The translations under genes and the position numbers were made by a program. DNA of 64,000 nt. It comes from Flavobacterium fragile (lineage in GTDB: Bacteria; Bacteroidota; Bacteroidia; Flavobacteriales; Flavobacteriaceae). Shown piece by piece: positions 50,190 through 59,894 of the stretch. Within the stretch, counting starts at the first letter, position 1, and every line of letters starts with the position of its first letter. The stretch lies in assembly GCF_023634865.1 (NCBI RefSeq), contig NZ_JAMLJN010000007.1, forward strand, positions 62,001 to 126,000, in the 5' to 3' direction. Below the pieces are notes generated by a model. That model was not told the origin of the DNA. It did no database searches and saw only the letters and a program-made list of their open reading frames with translations.

Positions 50190-51110
50190 ATGCTTACTCG
50201 TAAATCCAAATTAGTCCTCACTAAAATCTTTAGCTTCTTTTCTGTGATAAGAGGATATAATATTTGGGTTATAGCATTAGCACAATATCTTTCCGCCATT
50301 TTTATTCTAGCTCCTGAGAAACGAGCGTTGGATATTATTCTCGATTGGCGTTTGTTTTTAATTGTGGTGGCTTCTACGTTAACGATTGCTTCGGGTTATA
50401 TTATCAATAATTTTTACGATGCGAAAAAGGATTTAATCAATCGTCCAAAAAAAGCTATGATTGACCGATTGGTGAGTCAGGAAACGAAGTTGAAAGTCTA
50501 TTTCGGAATTAATTTCATTGTCGCTTTATTGATGTTTTTTGTTTCTTGGCGTGCGGTTTTGTTTTTTTCGACTTACATTTTTCTGATTTGGTTTTATTCG
50601 CATAAATTGAAAAAGATGTTCTTGATTGGAAACGTTACAGCAGCGGTTTTAGCGGTTTTGCCTTTTTTCGGAATTTTGATGTATTACAAGAACTTTTATC
50701 ACGTTATTTTTGCTCATGCCTCTTTCTTATTGTTGTTGATTTTAATTCGAGAATTGATCAAAGATTTAGAAAATGTTGAAGGTGATTTAATAACGGATTA
50801 TAAGACAATTCCAGTTGTTTTTGGTGAAAAAATGGCGAAATCGATAATTTCGGTTTTAACGATTTCTACTCTAATTCCGGTTTATTTTTTAATTGAAGTA
50901 TATGATGTAGGTTATATGGATATTTACTTTTATCTGAGTTTAATGGCTCTGCTGTTTTTTCTTTTGCTTCTATGGAAAGCAGCTTCAAAACCAGAATACC
51001 TAAAACTTCATTTTCTATTGAAATTTATCATTGTTTCGGGTGTTTTTTGCATTGTTTTAATCGAACCATCGGTTTTAATTCATGGCAAAAAATTGATTTC
51101 AGCATATTAG
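50190..51110 (+). CDS. UbiA family prenyltransferase (geranylgeranylglycerol-phosphate type)
   Basis: 306 residues with about eight or nine membrane spans. The first Asp-rich motif is NNFYDAKKDLINRP (73-86; N-x2-x-D-x3-D). The second is DLENVEGDLITDYKT (about 191-205). These bind the prenyl diphosphate through magnesium. Flavobacterial relatives are annotated as geranylgeranylglycerol-phosphate geranylgeranyltransferases; the acceptor cannot be proven here. The placement after mevalonate genes fits use of isoprenoid products. Confidence 0.88.
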   Translation: MLTRKSKLVLTKIFSFFSVIRGYNIWVIALAQYLSAIFILAPEKRALDIILDWRLFLIVVASTLTIASGYIINNFYDAKKDLINRPKKAMIDRLVSQETKLKVYFGINFIVALLMFFVSWRAVLFFSTYIFLIWFYSHKLKKMFLIGNVTAAVLAVLPFFGILMYYKNFYHVIFAHASFLLLLILIRELIKDLENVEGDLITDYKTIPVVFGEKMAKSIISVLTISTLIPVYFLIEVYDVGYMDIYFYLSLMALLFFLLLLWKAASKPEYLKLHFLLKFIIVSGVFCIVLIEPSVLIHGKKLISAY

Positions 51111-51113
51111 TTA

Positions 51114-51121
51114 TATCTTTG
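51114..51121 (+). promoter_or_regulatory. Promoter for pseudouridine synthase gene
   Basis: TATCTTTG is a -7 box, with a TTG at 51093-51095, 18 bases upstream, inside the end of ubiA. The ATG at 51139 is 17 bases on. Confidence 0.7.
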
Positions 51122-51138
51122 CAAAAATTGTTTAGAAT

Positions 51139-52035
51139 ATGTCACGTCATCAAGATAACGATAAACCTCACCCAGGTTCAGGAAGACAAGGAGGTTATAA
51201 AAAAAATAGTAATTCAAGAGGGAATGCTCCTATTAGAAAGGCACCTTCTAAATTCAGTCCCAAACCAGATGCTGCTAAGTCTGATGTAGCAAAAGGTCCA
51301 AAATCTCCAAAAAAACCTTCAAATCCAAACGAAATTCGTTTAAATCGTTATATCTCTAATTCTGGAATGTGTAGCCGTAGAGATGCGGATATTTACATTC
51401 AAAGCGGGAATGTAAAGGTAAATGGTGTGGTAATTACCGAAATGGGGTACAAAGTAAAATTATCGGATGTAGTACAATTCGATGGTGTAAACATTACACC
51501 AGAAAAGAAAGAATATGTATTATTAAATAAACCAAAAAACTTCTCTACTTCGGGAGATGAAGAAAAAGGTTCAGCTAATGTTCTAGATTTGGTGCGAAAC
51601 GCTACAAAAGCAAGATTACTGCCTGTGGGAAGAATGGATAAAACCACAACGGGTTTACTATTGTTCACTAATGACAATGAAATCATTCAAAAATTCACTG
51701 CGCCTAACCAACGTTCATCTAAAGTATATCAAGTAACGTTAGATAAAAACTTGAAGTTTGAAGATTTAGAACGTATTCAAAAAGGATTAACTATCGAAGA
51801 TCACCGTGTTTACGTGGAAGAAATATCATATATTGAAGACCAACCAAAAAGTGAAATTGGTTTAAAAATGAAAACTTCGAATGTAAAAATCGTTCGCAAA
51901 ATTTTCGAACACTTAAAATATGATGTTCTAAAAGTGGACCGAGTAACTTTCGCAGGTTTAACTAAGAAAAATTTACCAAGAGGCGATTGGAGATTCTTAA
52001 CCGAACAAGAAATTATTAACTTAAAAAATGCCTAA
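51139..52035 (+). CDS. rRNA pseudouridine synthase (RsuA/RluB family)
   Basis: 298 residues. A basic, low-complexity N-terminus (about 1-65, rich in Lys, Ser, Pro and Asn) is followed by an S4 RNA-binding domain (RLNRYISNSGMCSRRDADIY, about 69-88) and the synthase domain. The catalytic aspartate is in LPVGRMDKTTTGLLLFTND (about 162-180). RluB (U2605 of 23S) or RsuA (U516 of 16S) activity is possible; S4 plus the long basic leader suggests RluB, but this is not certain. Confidence 0.9.
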   Translation: MSRHQDNDKPHPGSGRQGGYKKNSNSRGNAPIRKAPSKFSPKPDAAKSDVAKGPKSPKKPSNPNEIRLNRYISNSGMCSRRDADIYIQSGNVKVNGVVITEMGYKVKLSDVVQFDGVNITPEKKEYVLLNKPKNFSTSGDEEKGSANVLDLVRNATKARLLPVGRMDKTTTGLLLFTNDNEIIQKFTAPNQRSSKVYQVTLDKNLKFEDLERIQKGLTIEDHRVYVEEISYIEDQPKSEIGLKMKTSNVKIVRKIFEHLKYDVLKVDRVTFAGLTKKNLPRGDWRFLTEQEIINLKNA

Positions 52036-52141
52036 ACGCTTTTTTTGAAATACACAGGCACATTGGATTTTGTTCTTTGTGCCTTTTTTATTTACATCTT
52101 TGCGAAAAACTTTGCTTTCTTTGCTTTTAAATTTAGACTTT

Positions 52142-52501
52142 ATGCCAAATCAACTACAACAAATCGCCATTCGATGGTTCGATGCTTTCAATACAAAAAA
52201 CTTAGAAAAATTATTGGAATTATACGATGACGAAGCCCAACATTTCAGTCCGAAATTAAAAATTCGCCAACCCGAAACCAATGGTTTAATCATTGGAAAA
52301 GAAGCGATGCGCGTTTGGTGGCAAGATGCTTTTGATAGATTACCAACATTACACTACAAAGTAACTTCGTTAACCGCTAATACCGACCGAGTTTTTATGG
52401 AATATATTCGTCAAGTAGCTGGTGAACCTGATATGTTGGTAGCCGAAGTTTTAGAAATTAAAGACGGAAAGATTGTGTTTTCTAGGGTGTATCATGGGTA
52501 G
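52142..52501 (+). CDS. SnoaL/NTF2-like protein
   Basis: 119 residues from the ATG at 52142 (MPNQLQQIAIRWFDAFNTKN). Earlier starts would add a hydrophobic leader across the likely promoter. The cone-shaped NTF2-like fold is suggested by LLELYDDEAQHFSPKLKIRQ, then MRVWWQDAFDRLPTLHYKV, and the final VAEVLEIKDGKIVFSRVYHG. Members range from enzymes to small-molecule binders; no active-site claim is made. It converges closely with dusB, four bases apart. Confidence 0.83.
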   Translation: MPNQLQQIAIRWFDAFNTKNLEKLLELYDDEAQHFSPKLKIRQPETNGLIIGKEAMRVWWQDAFDRLPTLHYKVTSLTANTDRVFMEYIRQVAGEPDMLVAEVLEIKDGKIVFSRVYHG

Positions 52502-52505
52502 ATAA

Positions 52506-53501
52506 TTACCCCTCGAAAACATAATCCGCATAAATCTGCTCAATCTCAGTAAACACATCCAATAATTGATTGATTCCATCTGTGGTAACCAATTTTTGTT
52601 TGTATTCTTTAAATCCGTGAATGCCTTTGAAATAATTGGTATAATGACGACGCATTTCGTTGATTCCTAAACGTTCGCCTTTCCATTCGATACTCCAAAT
52701 TAAGTGATTTCTTGCGGCTTCGATTCGGTCGTTCATGCTTGGTGGTGCTAATTTTTCTCCTGTGGCGAAATAATGTTTAATTTCATTAAAAATCCAAGGA
52801 TAACCAATCGCAGCACGACCAATCATCATTCCGTCTAAACCGTATTTGTTTTTGTATTCCAATGCTTTTTCTGGAGAATCGATATCGCCATTTCCAAAAA
52901 TTGGCATTGTAATTCTAGGGTTTTCCTTCACGCGCTGAATGTGCGACCAATCCGAATGTCCTTTATACATCTGTGCACGAGTTCTGGCGTGAATGGTTAA
53001 GGCTTGCACACCAATATCTTGTAAACGTTCAGCAACTTCGTCAATATTAATCGAATTTTCATCCCAACCCAAACGCGTTTTTACGGTAACAGGCAAACTC
53101 GTTCCTTTTATAACAGCTTTGGTTAATCGCACCATCAAATCAACATCTTTCAAAACGCCTGCTCCAGCACCTTTACAAACTACTTTTTTTACAGGACAAC
53201 CAAAATTGATATCTACCAAATCAGGTTGAACAGCATCTACGATTCGTGATGACATTTCCATAGCCTCTTCATCACCACCAAAAATCTGAATTCCAACTGG
53301 ACGTTCGTAGTCGAAAATGTCTAATTTTTGCTTACTTTTCATCGCATCACGAATCAATCCTTCCGAAGAAATAAATTCAGAATACATCAAATCAGCTCCA
53401 TGTAATTTGCATAAACGACGAAATGGTGGGTCGCTCACATCTTCCATTGGGGCTAATAGTAAAGGAAAATCGGGTAGTATGATGTTACCAATTTTAGGCA
53501 T
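52506..53501 (-). CDS. dusB: tRNA-dihydrouridine synthase DusB
   Basis: 331 residues. A TIM-barrel FMN enzyme that reduces uridines in tRNA. LLLAPMEDVSDPPFRRLC (14-31) binds FMN. The catalytic cysteine is C102 in INFGCPVKKV, with GAGAGVL after it, and TVKTRLGWDE and IHARTRAQMYKGHSDW follow. The C-terminal domain (about 245-331) is helical as usual. Bacteroidota often have only this Dus form. Its promoter box is at 53519. Confidence 0.94.
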   Translation of the reverse strand: MPKIGNIILPDFPLLLAPMEDVSDPPFRRLCKLHGADLMYSEFISSEGLIRDAMKSKQKLDIFDYERPVGIQIFGGDEEAMEMSSRIVDAVQPDLVDINFGCPVKKVVCKGAGAGVLKDVDLMVRLTKAVIKGTSLPVTVKTRLGWDENSINIDEVAERLQDIGVQALTIHARTRAQMYKGHSDWSHIQRVKENPRITMPIFGNGDIDSPEKALEYKNKYGLDGMMIGRAAIGYPWIFNEIKHYFATGEKLAPPSMNDRIEAARNHLIWSIEWKGERLGINEMRRHYTNYFKGIHGFKEYKQKLVTTDGINQLLDVFTEIEQIYADYVFEG

Positions 53502-53518
53502 GGTGCTTCAATTTTTTG

Positions 53519-53526
53519 CAAAGATA
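53519..53526 (-). promoter_or_regulatory. Promoter -7 box for dusB
   Basis: TATCTTTG on the minus strand matches TAnnTTTG, 17 bases before the ATG at 53501. Confidence 0.65.
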
Positions 53527-53588
53527 GGAATTTTTTAAATCGAATGGGTTTCTAAAGATTCTCGGGTTTAAAATCCAAAACTTTAGCT

Positions 53589-53596
53589 TATATTTG
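53589..53596 (+). promoter_or_regulatory. Promoter -7 box for lepA
   Basis: TATATTTG is a perfect TAnnTTTG, 65 bases before the lepA ATG. No strong -33 box was seen. Confidence 0.65.
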
Positions 53597-53661
53597 CAGA
53601 TTAAACGAACAAGAGTTTGGAGGATGAAAATGGCTCTTGTACTTGAACTTTACATTGAAAG

Positions 53662-55458
53662 ATGAAACACATTAGAAATTTTTGCATTATTGCACACATT
53701 GACCACGGAAAAAGTACGTTAGCCGACAGATTGTTGAGTGCTACACAAACCGTTTCGGCTCGCGAAGAAAAAGCCCAGTTGCTAGATAACATGGACTTAG
53801 AGCGCGAACGTGGGATTACCATAAAAAGTCACGCCATTCAAATGGAGTACAAATACAAAGGAGAAGATTATATCTTAAACTTAATTGACACTCCAGGTCA
53901 CGTGGATTTCTCGTATGAGGTTTCTCGTTCGATTGCGGCTTGTGAAGGTGCTTTGTTGATTGTTGATGCAGCGCAAAGTATTCAGGCGCAAACGATTTCG
54001 AATTTATATTTAGCGTTAGAAAATGACTTGGAGATTATTCCTGTTTTAAACAAAGTGGATTTACCAAGTGCTAATCCAGAGGAAGTAAGTGATGATATTA
54101 TTGATTTATTAGGATGTAAATTGGAAGATATTATTCATGCTTCTGGAAAAACAGGTTTTGGTGTTGAAAATATTTTGGCAGCTATTATTGAGAAAATTCC
54201 AGCTCCAAAAGGAGATCCAAACGAACCGCTTCAAGCGTTGATTTTCGATTCGCATTACAATCCTTTCAGAGGTATTGAAGTTATTTTCCGTGTACTTAAC
54301 GGAGAAATCAAAAAAGGGCAGAAGATTAAATTCATGGCTACTGGGAATGAATATTATGCAGATGAAGTTGGAACATTGAAATTAAATCAAGTTCCAAAAA
54401 ATGTAATTTCGACTGGAGATGTTGGATACTTAGTTTCAGGAATTAAAGAAGCAAAAGAAGTAAAAGTAGGAGATACCATAACAGATGCTAAAGAGCCAAC
54501 TCAAAATGCCATTTTAGGATTTGAAGATGTTAAACCAATGGTTTTCGCTGGAATTTATCCCGTAGATACTGAAGATTATGAAGACTTGCGTGCTTCGATG
54601 GAAAAATTACAATTGAACGATGCTTCATTGGTTTTTCAAGCGGAAAGTTCGGCAGCTTTAGGATTTGGTTTCCGTTGTGGATTCTTAGGAATGTTACACA
54701 TGGAAATTATTCAAGAGCGCTTAGAGCGTGAGTTTGATATGACCGTAATTACTACGGTTCCTAACGTTTCGTATCATGCGTTTACTAAAAAAGAGCCTGA
54801 AACAATTTTAATTGTAAACAACCCTTCGGATTTACCAGAGCCTTCAAAATTAGATAGAGTAGAAGAGCCCTACATCAAAGCAACTATCATTACAAAATCA
54901 GATTTCGTAGGAAACGTAATGAGTTTGTGTATCGAAAAACGAGGTTTAATTACAAATCAAACCTATTTAACAACAGAGCGTGTTGAATTGAATTTCGACA
55001 TGCCATTGGCGGAAATCGTATTTGATTTTTACGATAGATTAAAAACCGTTTCTAAAGGATATGCTTCTTTTGATTACCATCCAATAGGAATGCGCGAATC
55101 GAAATTAGTGCGTTTGGATGTTTTATTAAACGCACAACCAGTAGATGCGCTTTCGGCTTTGATTCACGAAAGTAATGCTTATAACATTGGTAAAAAAATG
55201 TGTGAGAAGCTGAAAGAATTAATCCCAAGACAACAGTTTGATATTCCAATTCAGGCGGCTATTGGTGCAAAAGTTATCGCTCGTGAAACAATTAAAGCAT
55301 TGAGAAAAGATGTTACTGCAAAATGTTACGGTGGTGATATCTCACGTAAACGTAAACTTTTAGAAAAACAGAAAAAAGGTAAAAAACGTATGCGTCAGGT
55401 TGGAAATGTGGAAATTCCTCAAGAAGCATTTATGGCGGTTTTGAAGTTAAACGATTAA
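53662..55458 (+). CDS. lepA: Elongation factor 4 (LepA)
   Basis: 598 residues. A translational GTPase that acts on stalled or misassembled ribosomes. G1 is [14 protein letters not shown] (11-24), G2 lies in [13 protein letters not shown] (about 48-60), DTPGHVD is G3 (about 77-83) and NKVDLPSA is G4 (about 131-138). The LepA-specific C-terminal domain includes [20 protein letters not shown] (about 556-575). Length matches the family. A terminator follows. Confidence 0.98.
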   Translation: MKHIRNFCIIAHIDHGKSTLADRLLSATQTVSAREEKAQLLDNMDLERERGITIKSHAIQMEYKYKGEDYILNLIDTPGHVDFSYEVSRSIAACEGALLIVDAAQSIQAQTISNLYLALENDLEIIPVLNKVDLPSANPEEVSDDIIDLLGCKLEDIIHASGKTGFGVENILAAIIEKIPAPKGDPNEPLQALIFDSHYNPFRGIEVIFRVLNGEIKKGQKIKFMATGNEYYADEVGTLKLNQVPKNVISTGDVGYLVSGIKEAKEVKVGDTITDAKEPTQNAILGFEDVKPMVFAGIYPVDTEDYEDLRASMEKLQLNDASLVFQAESSAALGFGFRCGFLGMLHMEIIQERLEREFDMTVITTVPNVSYHAFTKKEPETILIVNNPSDLPEPSKLDRVEEPYIKATIITKSDFVGNVMSLCIEKRGLITNQTYLTTERVELNFDMPLAEIVFDFYDRLKTVSKGYASFDYHPIGMRESKLVRLDVLLNAQPVDALSALIHESNAYNIGKKMCEKLKELIPRQQFDIPIQAAIGAKVIARETIKALRKDVTAKCYGGDISRKRKLLEKQKKGKKRMRQVGNVEIPQEAFMAVLKLND

Positions 55459-55474
55459 AAGATTTCATAATAAT

Positions 55475-55511
55475 TAAAGCTTAAATATTATCAAATATTT
55501 AAGCTTTTTTA
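55475..55511 (+). terminator. Terminator after lepA
   Basis: AAAGCTTAAATAT pairs with ATATTTAAGCTTT around TATCAA, then a T-run. Confidence 0.9.
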
Positions 55512-55567
55512 TTTGCTGATAAATATTTTGTTTTTTTATTACCTTTAACTCAAATGATTAAATCCAA

Positions 55568-58500
55568 TTGATCTTGAAAAACTTACTTTTAATATTGGTC
55601 TTATTATGTTCAACTTATACTTTTTCACAAGGGATAACGGTTGATGATACCACAAATTCTCCTTCACAATTAGTTGATTTATTGTTAGGTAATTCCTGTG
55701 TTCAGGTTTCTAATATTTCGGTTTCTTCTACTCAAGCAGTGGCTTACTTTAACCAAAATGGTTCTTCTTTTCCTATTTCTGAGGGAATAATTATTAGAAA
55801 CGGAGTAGCAACATACACACAAGGACCTTATACAGGGACTAATTTGAGTAGTGCTGTTACAGTTTCCGGAGATTCTTTTTTACAAACGTTAAGTAATAAC
55901 AATGGAGGAACAAGTCCAATTGTGAATGCTGAATATCTTGAGTTTGATTTTATTCCGATTTCTAATAGTTTTAGTTTTGATTTTTTATTTGCCTCTAATG
56001 AATATGGTTTTTATCAATGTGAATTCAGTGATGTTTTCGCATTTGTCTTAACCGATTTATCTTCTGGTGTATCAACTAATCTAGCGGTTATCCCCGGTTC
56101 AAGTACACCAGTAACGGTAACTACAATAAGAAATAGTATTTATAATGATCCAGCAAGTCCAAGTAATAGTTGTGCTTCTGTTAATCCAATATTTTTTGAC
56201 GCATATAATGTTGGAAATCCTTCTTCAGCATTAAATATGCGGGGACAAACTGTTGTTATGAATGCTTCTTCAGCGGTTGTTCCAAATACTCCTTATAGAA
56301 TTCGATTGGTGATTGGTGATTATGCTAATTCCGGTTTTGACTCTGCGGTTTTTTTAGCAGCGGGAAGTTTTACTACAACTTTAGATCTTGGACCAGATCA
56401 AATAATATGTTCTGGTGATACCGTTCAGCTGAATACAAATCTTGATAATACTTATACCTATACTTGGTTTGAAAATGGAAATCCGATTCCTGGCGAAACG
56501 AATTCAACTTATACTGTTACTCAAGCAGGAACTTTTTCAGTAGAAGCGGTTAGAGGATCTTGTGTAATCACAGATACTGTTATCTTCAATGATCTAGCTG
56601 TTTCAAACCCCTTGAACTTGTTTACATGTAATACAGGTGCAACTACTTATAATTTTGATCTCACAGTCAATAATGAAGCAATACTAGGCATTGATTCTCT
56701 AGTTTACGATGTTTTCTATTATGAATCTCAAACAGATATGATAGCAAATAATCCAATTCCCAACGGAAATCTAGTGGCTTATCCCAGCTCAGGAGGTCAA
56801 ACAATTTATATTAAAGTTTTTAACACTATAACCGGAAATTTTTGCGATGCTGAATATACTTTTGATTTAATAGTAACTAATACAGTTCAAGCTTCTGATC
56901 CTAACCCAATTCTTATTTGTGAAAGTCCTGGAAATACCTTTTATAGTTTTACAAGTGCTACAACAGATGAAGTTTTGAACGGTCTATCACCAACTAATTA
57001 TTCGATAACTTATCATAATTCGTTAACAGATGCAAATATTGGTATTAATCCAATTTCATTTATAACTATTCCAAATGGAACATCATCAGTTTTAATTGGT
57101 ATTCGAATGCAGGATGTTTCAAATCCAAATTGTTACGATGTTACTTCTTTAACAATCACTGTAAATCCCCTTCCAGCGGTGGATGATATTCCAAATCCTA
57201 CAGAATGTAGCCAATTTACTTTACCTTCTATAGTTAATGGAACCTATTATCTTCTGCCTGGTGGACCTACAACCCCAGGTCAGGTGCAATACAATGCAGG
57301 CGATATTTTAGTAGATGGCGGTACCTATTACATTTTTTCTGGGCCAGATACTAATGGATGTACAAATCAATCTAGTTTTAATCTTACCTTGATTGATGAA
57401 TATGTATTGCCATTAGATTATTGTGGAACATTCATTGTTCCTGTGCCACTACAAAATATAGGTAATTTTTATACTCAGCCCGGAGGTCCTTCAGGAACAG
57501 GTACTATTGTTCCTTCAGGAACAGAATATGTAAATACAAATTCAAGTACTTTAACGCAAACATTGTATTACTATGCTGAAATTGATGGTGTTTTTTGTAG
57601 AGATGAACAATTTATAGTTTCTATACACCCATTACCATTGGTTGACAATCCCGCAGATGTGGTAACCTGTGATAGTTATGTTTTACCTCCTTTGTCAAAT
57701 GGCAACTATTTTTCTGGACCAAATGGCACAGGAATTCCTTTGTTTGCTGGTGATGTTATAAGTGTTAATGGACCTAATTTTCCAGGAATTTATTATGTTT
57801 ATAATCAATTGGCGCATACTACAAGTGCTGGTACAACCGGAAATTGTTCGCTTCAAAACGATTTTAGAATTGATTTAGTAGATACTACTGTTTTTACCAA
57901 CGTGTCAGGATGTGGTGTTTATTCATTACCACCAGTTTCTTTTGGAGGATATTACACAGCGCCTAATGGGGGTGGAACACAAATTACTAATTTGAATATA
58001 ACCACTTCTCAAGTAGTATATTATTTTACAAATACTACTACGATGCCAAATTGTACTTCTAATTTAAATTATAATATTACAATTCACCCTAGACCTTTAG
58101 TAGATGTAATTCCTAGCGGAACTTATTGTGGAGAATTTGTTTTACCAATTCTTAACAATGGAACGTATTACACATTGTCTGGAGGCCCATCAGTGATTGG
58201 TCAAAGACAATTGTTTCCAGGTAACAGGATAGATTTGTCTGGAGTAAACTTAGCTCCAGGAACTTATTTTATTTATAACGGACCTGATGCTAATGGATGT
58301 GATAACGAATCGAGTTTTACAATTTCTTTAAATCCATTTCCTCCAACAGATAATGTTATTAGTAGAACAGAATGTAATCCTTACACTATTCCTTCGCCAG
58401 TTAATGGAGTTGTTTATACTGCACCAGGTGGGCCAAACGGAGGAGGAACAATTGTTTCTTCAACAGAAGTATTTAGTAGCACTCAGACGTTTTACTTATA

Positions 58501-59833
58501 TAACATCAATAATTCAACAGGTTGTGAAATCAATCGACCTTTCACGGTAACTTTTAATGGAATCAATTTACCTGATTATACAAATGTGAATATTTGTGAG
58601 TTTGATAATTATCAATTACCTCCACTAACTCATGTGGCTCCTACACCTTTTAATTATTCTGTTGGATATTTTTATGATTCCAATGGTGTAAACCCTGTGC
58701 CGCCTGGAACAGTTTTTAATACGCCTAATACCACAACAACTATTTATGTTTATGCAGTAAATGGAGATAGAATAATCTGTACTCAACAGGATAGTTTTGA
58801 TGTTATTGTTTCAGAAACTCCTAATCTTACGGCCTTAAATTTGGTGTTTGATACGGAAGAGTGTGGAAATTATATTTTACCAACTTTACCAACAACAAAT
58901 TACAATATAGGTTACTATTCGCAATCAGGTGGTAATCCAGCAAATTTAATTACGAATTTTAATATTTCTACTCCTGGTACTTATACATATTATGTGTATG
59001 CTTCAGCTATCGGAAATCCAAATTGTAACGACGAAATTTCATTTACTTTCACAGTCCATCCTTTACGTAATATTACGATTCGAGGTGGCATTATTTGCGT
59101 AGATCCTTTAACAGGTGATACTCTAAGAACGTTTACGATGAATTCGGGATTAAGTCCATCTCAGTTTACTGTAAATTGGTTTTTGAATGGAATTTTAATG
59201 GGAACAGGGCCAACTTATACAGCCTCGCAAGCTGGTGATTATACAGTTGAATTTATTAAACTAACTCCCGATGTAGGTGCCAACTGTAATTTTAATCCAA
59301 CTACAGTAACAATTACTCAGTCAGGACCTGCTGTTGCTGATTTTGAGGTAAGTACTCCATTTGAGAACAATACTTTCATTACCGTAAATATAACAGGAGG
59401 CTATGGTGATTATTCGTATCAGTTAATTAACGCTAATGGGTATACTTCCGAATTCCAATCTAGCAATGTTTTTACTAATTTGACTTCAGGCCAATACTAC
59501 ATAAATATTTATGATGTTGAAGCTGGATGTGCTCCCACAATGATTGGTCCAATTTACATTATTAATTATCCAAATTATTTCACGCCAAATGAAGATGGTA
59601 TAAATGATACTTGGAATATTTGGGATCTGTACCAACAACCTGATGCAGTGATTACTATTTTTGATCGTTATGGCAAATTCTTGAAACAAATGTCGCCAAC
59701 TAGTTCTGGTTGGGATGGAACTCTCAATGGAGAGAAATTGCCTTCAACGGATTATTGGTTTACAGTTGAATATTTGCCACAGAATAGTACTACAAAACAT
59801 ATTTTTAAAGCCCATTTTTCTTTGAAACGATAA
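55568..59833 (+). CDS. Large T9SS type B surface protein with choice-of-anchor L domain
   Basis: 1421 residues. No ATG precedes the signal peptide; the frame begins at TTG (55568), and a second TTG at 55574 gives MKNLLLILVLLCSTYTFSQG, the more natural signal. The first 250 residues look like a choice-of-anchor L domain (FDFLFASNEYGFYQCEFSDV near 140, IRLVIGDYANSGFDSAVF near 245). The middle holds about eight beta modules with a recurring pattern (see findings). The end is a type B sorting domain (NYFTPNEDGINDTWN, IFDRYGKFL, then LPSTDYWFTV). It is probably exported by T9SS and displayed on the cell surface. The ligand is unknown. Confidence 0.87.
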   Translation: MILKNLLLILVLLCSTYTFSQGITVDDTTNSPSQLVDLLLGNSCVQVSNISVSSTQAVAYFNQNGSSFPISEGIIIRNGVATYTQGPYTGTNLSSAVTVSGDSFLQTLSNNNGGTSPIVNAEYLEFDFIPISNSFSFDFLFASNEYGFYQCEFSDVFAFVLTDLSSGVSTNLAVIPGSSTPVTVTTIRNSIYNDPASPSNSCASVNPIFFDAYNVGNPSSALNMRGQTVVMNASSAVVPNTPYRIRLVIGDYANSGFDSAVFLAAGSFTTTLDLGPDQIICSGDTVQLNTNLDNTYTYTWFENGNPIPGETNSTYTVTQAGTFSVEAVRGSCVITDTVIFNDLAVSNPLNLFTCNTGATTYNFDLTVNNEAILGIDSLVYDVFYYESQTDMIANNPIPNGNLVAYPSSGGQTIYIKVFNTITGNFCDAEYTFDLIVTNTVQASDPNPILICESPGNTFYSFTSATTDEVLNGLSPTNYSITYHNSLTDANIGINPISFITIPNGTSSVLIGIRMQDVSNPNCYDVTSLTITVNPLPAVDDIPNPTECSQFTLPSIVNGTYYLLPGGPTTPGQVQYNAGDILVDGGTYYIFSGPDTNGCTNQSSFNLTLIDEYVLPLDYCGTFIVPVPLQNIGNFYTQPGGPSGTGTIVPSGTEYVNTNSSTLTQTLYYYAEIDGVFCRDEQFIVSIHPLPLVDNPADVVTCDSYVLPPLSNGNYFSGPNGTGIPLFAGDVISVNGPNFPGIYYVYNQLAHTTSAGTTGNCSLQNDFRIDLVDTTVFTNVSGCGVYSLPPVSFGGYYTAPNGGGTQITNLNITTSQVVYYFTNTTTMPNCTSNLNYNITIHPRPLVDVIPSGTYCGEFVLPILNNGTYYTLSGGPSVIGQRQLFPGNRIDLSGVNLAPGTYFIYNGPDANGCDNESSFTISLNPFPPTDNVISRTECNPYTIPSPVNGVVYTAPGGPNGGGTIVSSTEVFSSTQTFYLYNINNSTGCEINRPFTVTFNGINLPDYTNVNICEFDNYQLPPLTHVAPTPFNYSVGYFYDSNGVNPVPPGTVFNTPNTTTTIYVYAVNGDRIICTQQDSFDVIVSETPNLTALNLVFDTEECGNYILPTLPTTNYNIGYYSQSGGNPANLITNFNISTPGTYTYYVYASAIGNPNCNDEISFTFTVHPLRNITIRGGIICVDPLTGDTLRTFTMNSGLSPSQFTVNWFLNGILMGTGPTYTASQAGDYTVEFIKLTPDVGANCNFNPTTVTITQSGPAVADFEVSTPFENNTFITVNITGGYGDYSYQLINANGYTSEFQSSNVFTNLTSGQYYINIYDVEAGCAPTMIGPIYIINYPNYFTPNEDGINDTWNIWDLYQQPDAVITIFDRYGKFLKQMSPTSSGWDGTLNGEKLPSTDYWFTVEYLPQNSTTKHIFKAHFSLKR

Positions 59834-59865
59834 TTTATTAACATTAACAATTGACTCATTTTCTT

Positions 59866-59894
59866 TTTGTAAAAGTTACGGTAACTTTACAAAA
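59866..59894. promoter_or_regulatory. Palindromic operator candidate before umuC
   Basis: GTTAC-G-GTAAC (59875-59885) is a perfect palindrome. It is extended on both sides by TTTTGTAAA / TTTACAAAA with one extra base on the left. It overlaps a TAACTTTA promoter-like box and ends at the umuC ATG. A repressor of the damage response could bind here. Confidence 0.6.

Noticed and set aside
59866..59894. LexA box of E. coli type
   Set aside because: CTGT-N8-ACAG does not fit. The palindrome has a different core.
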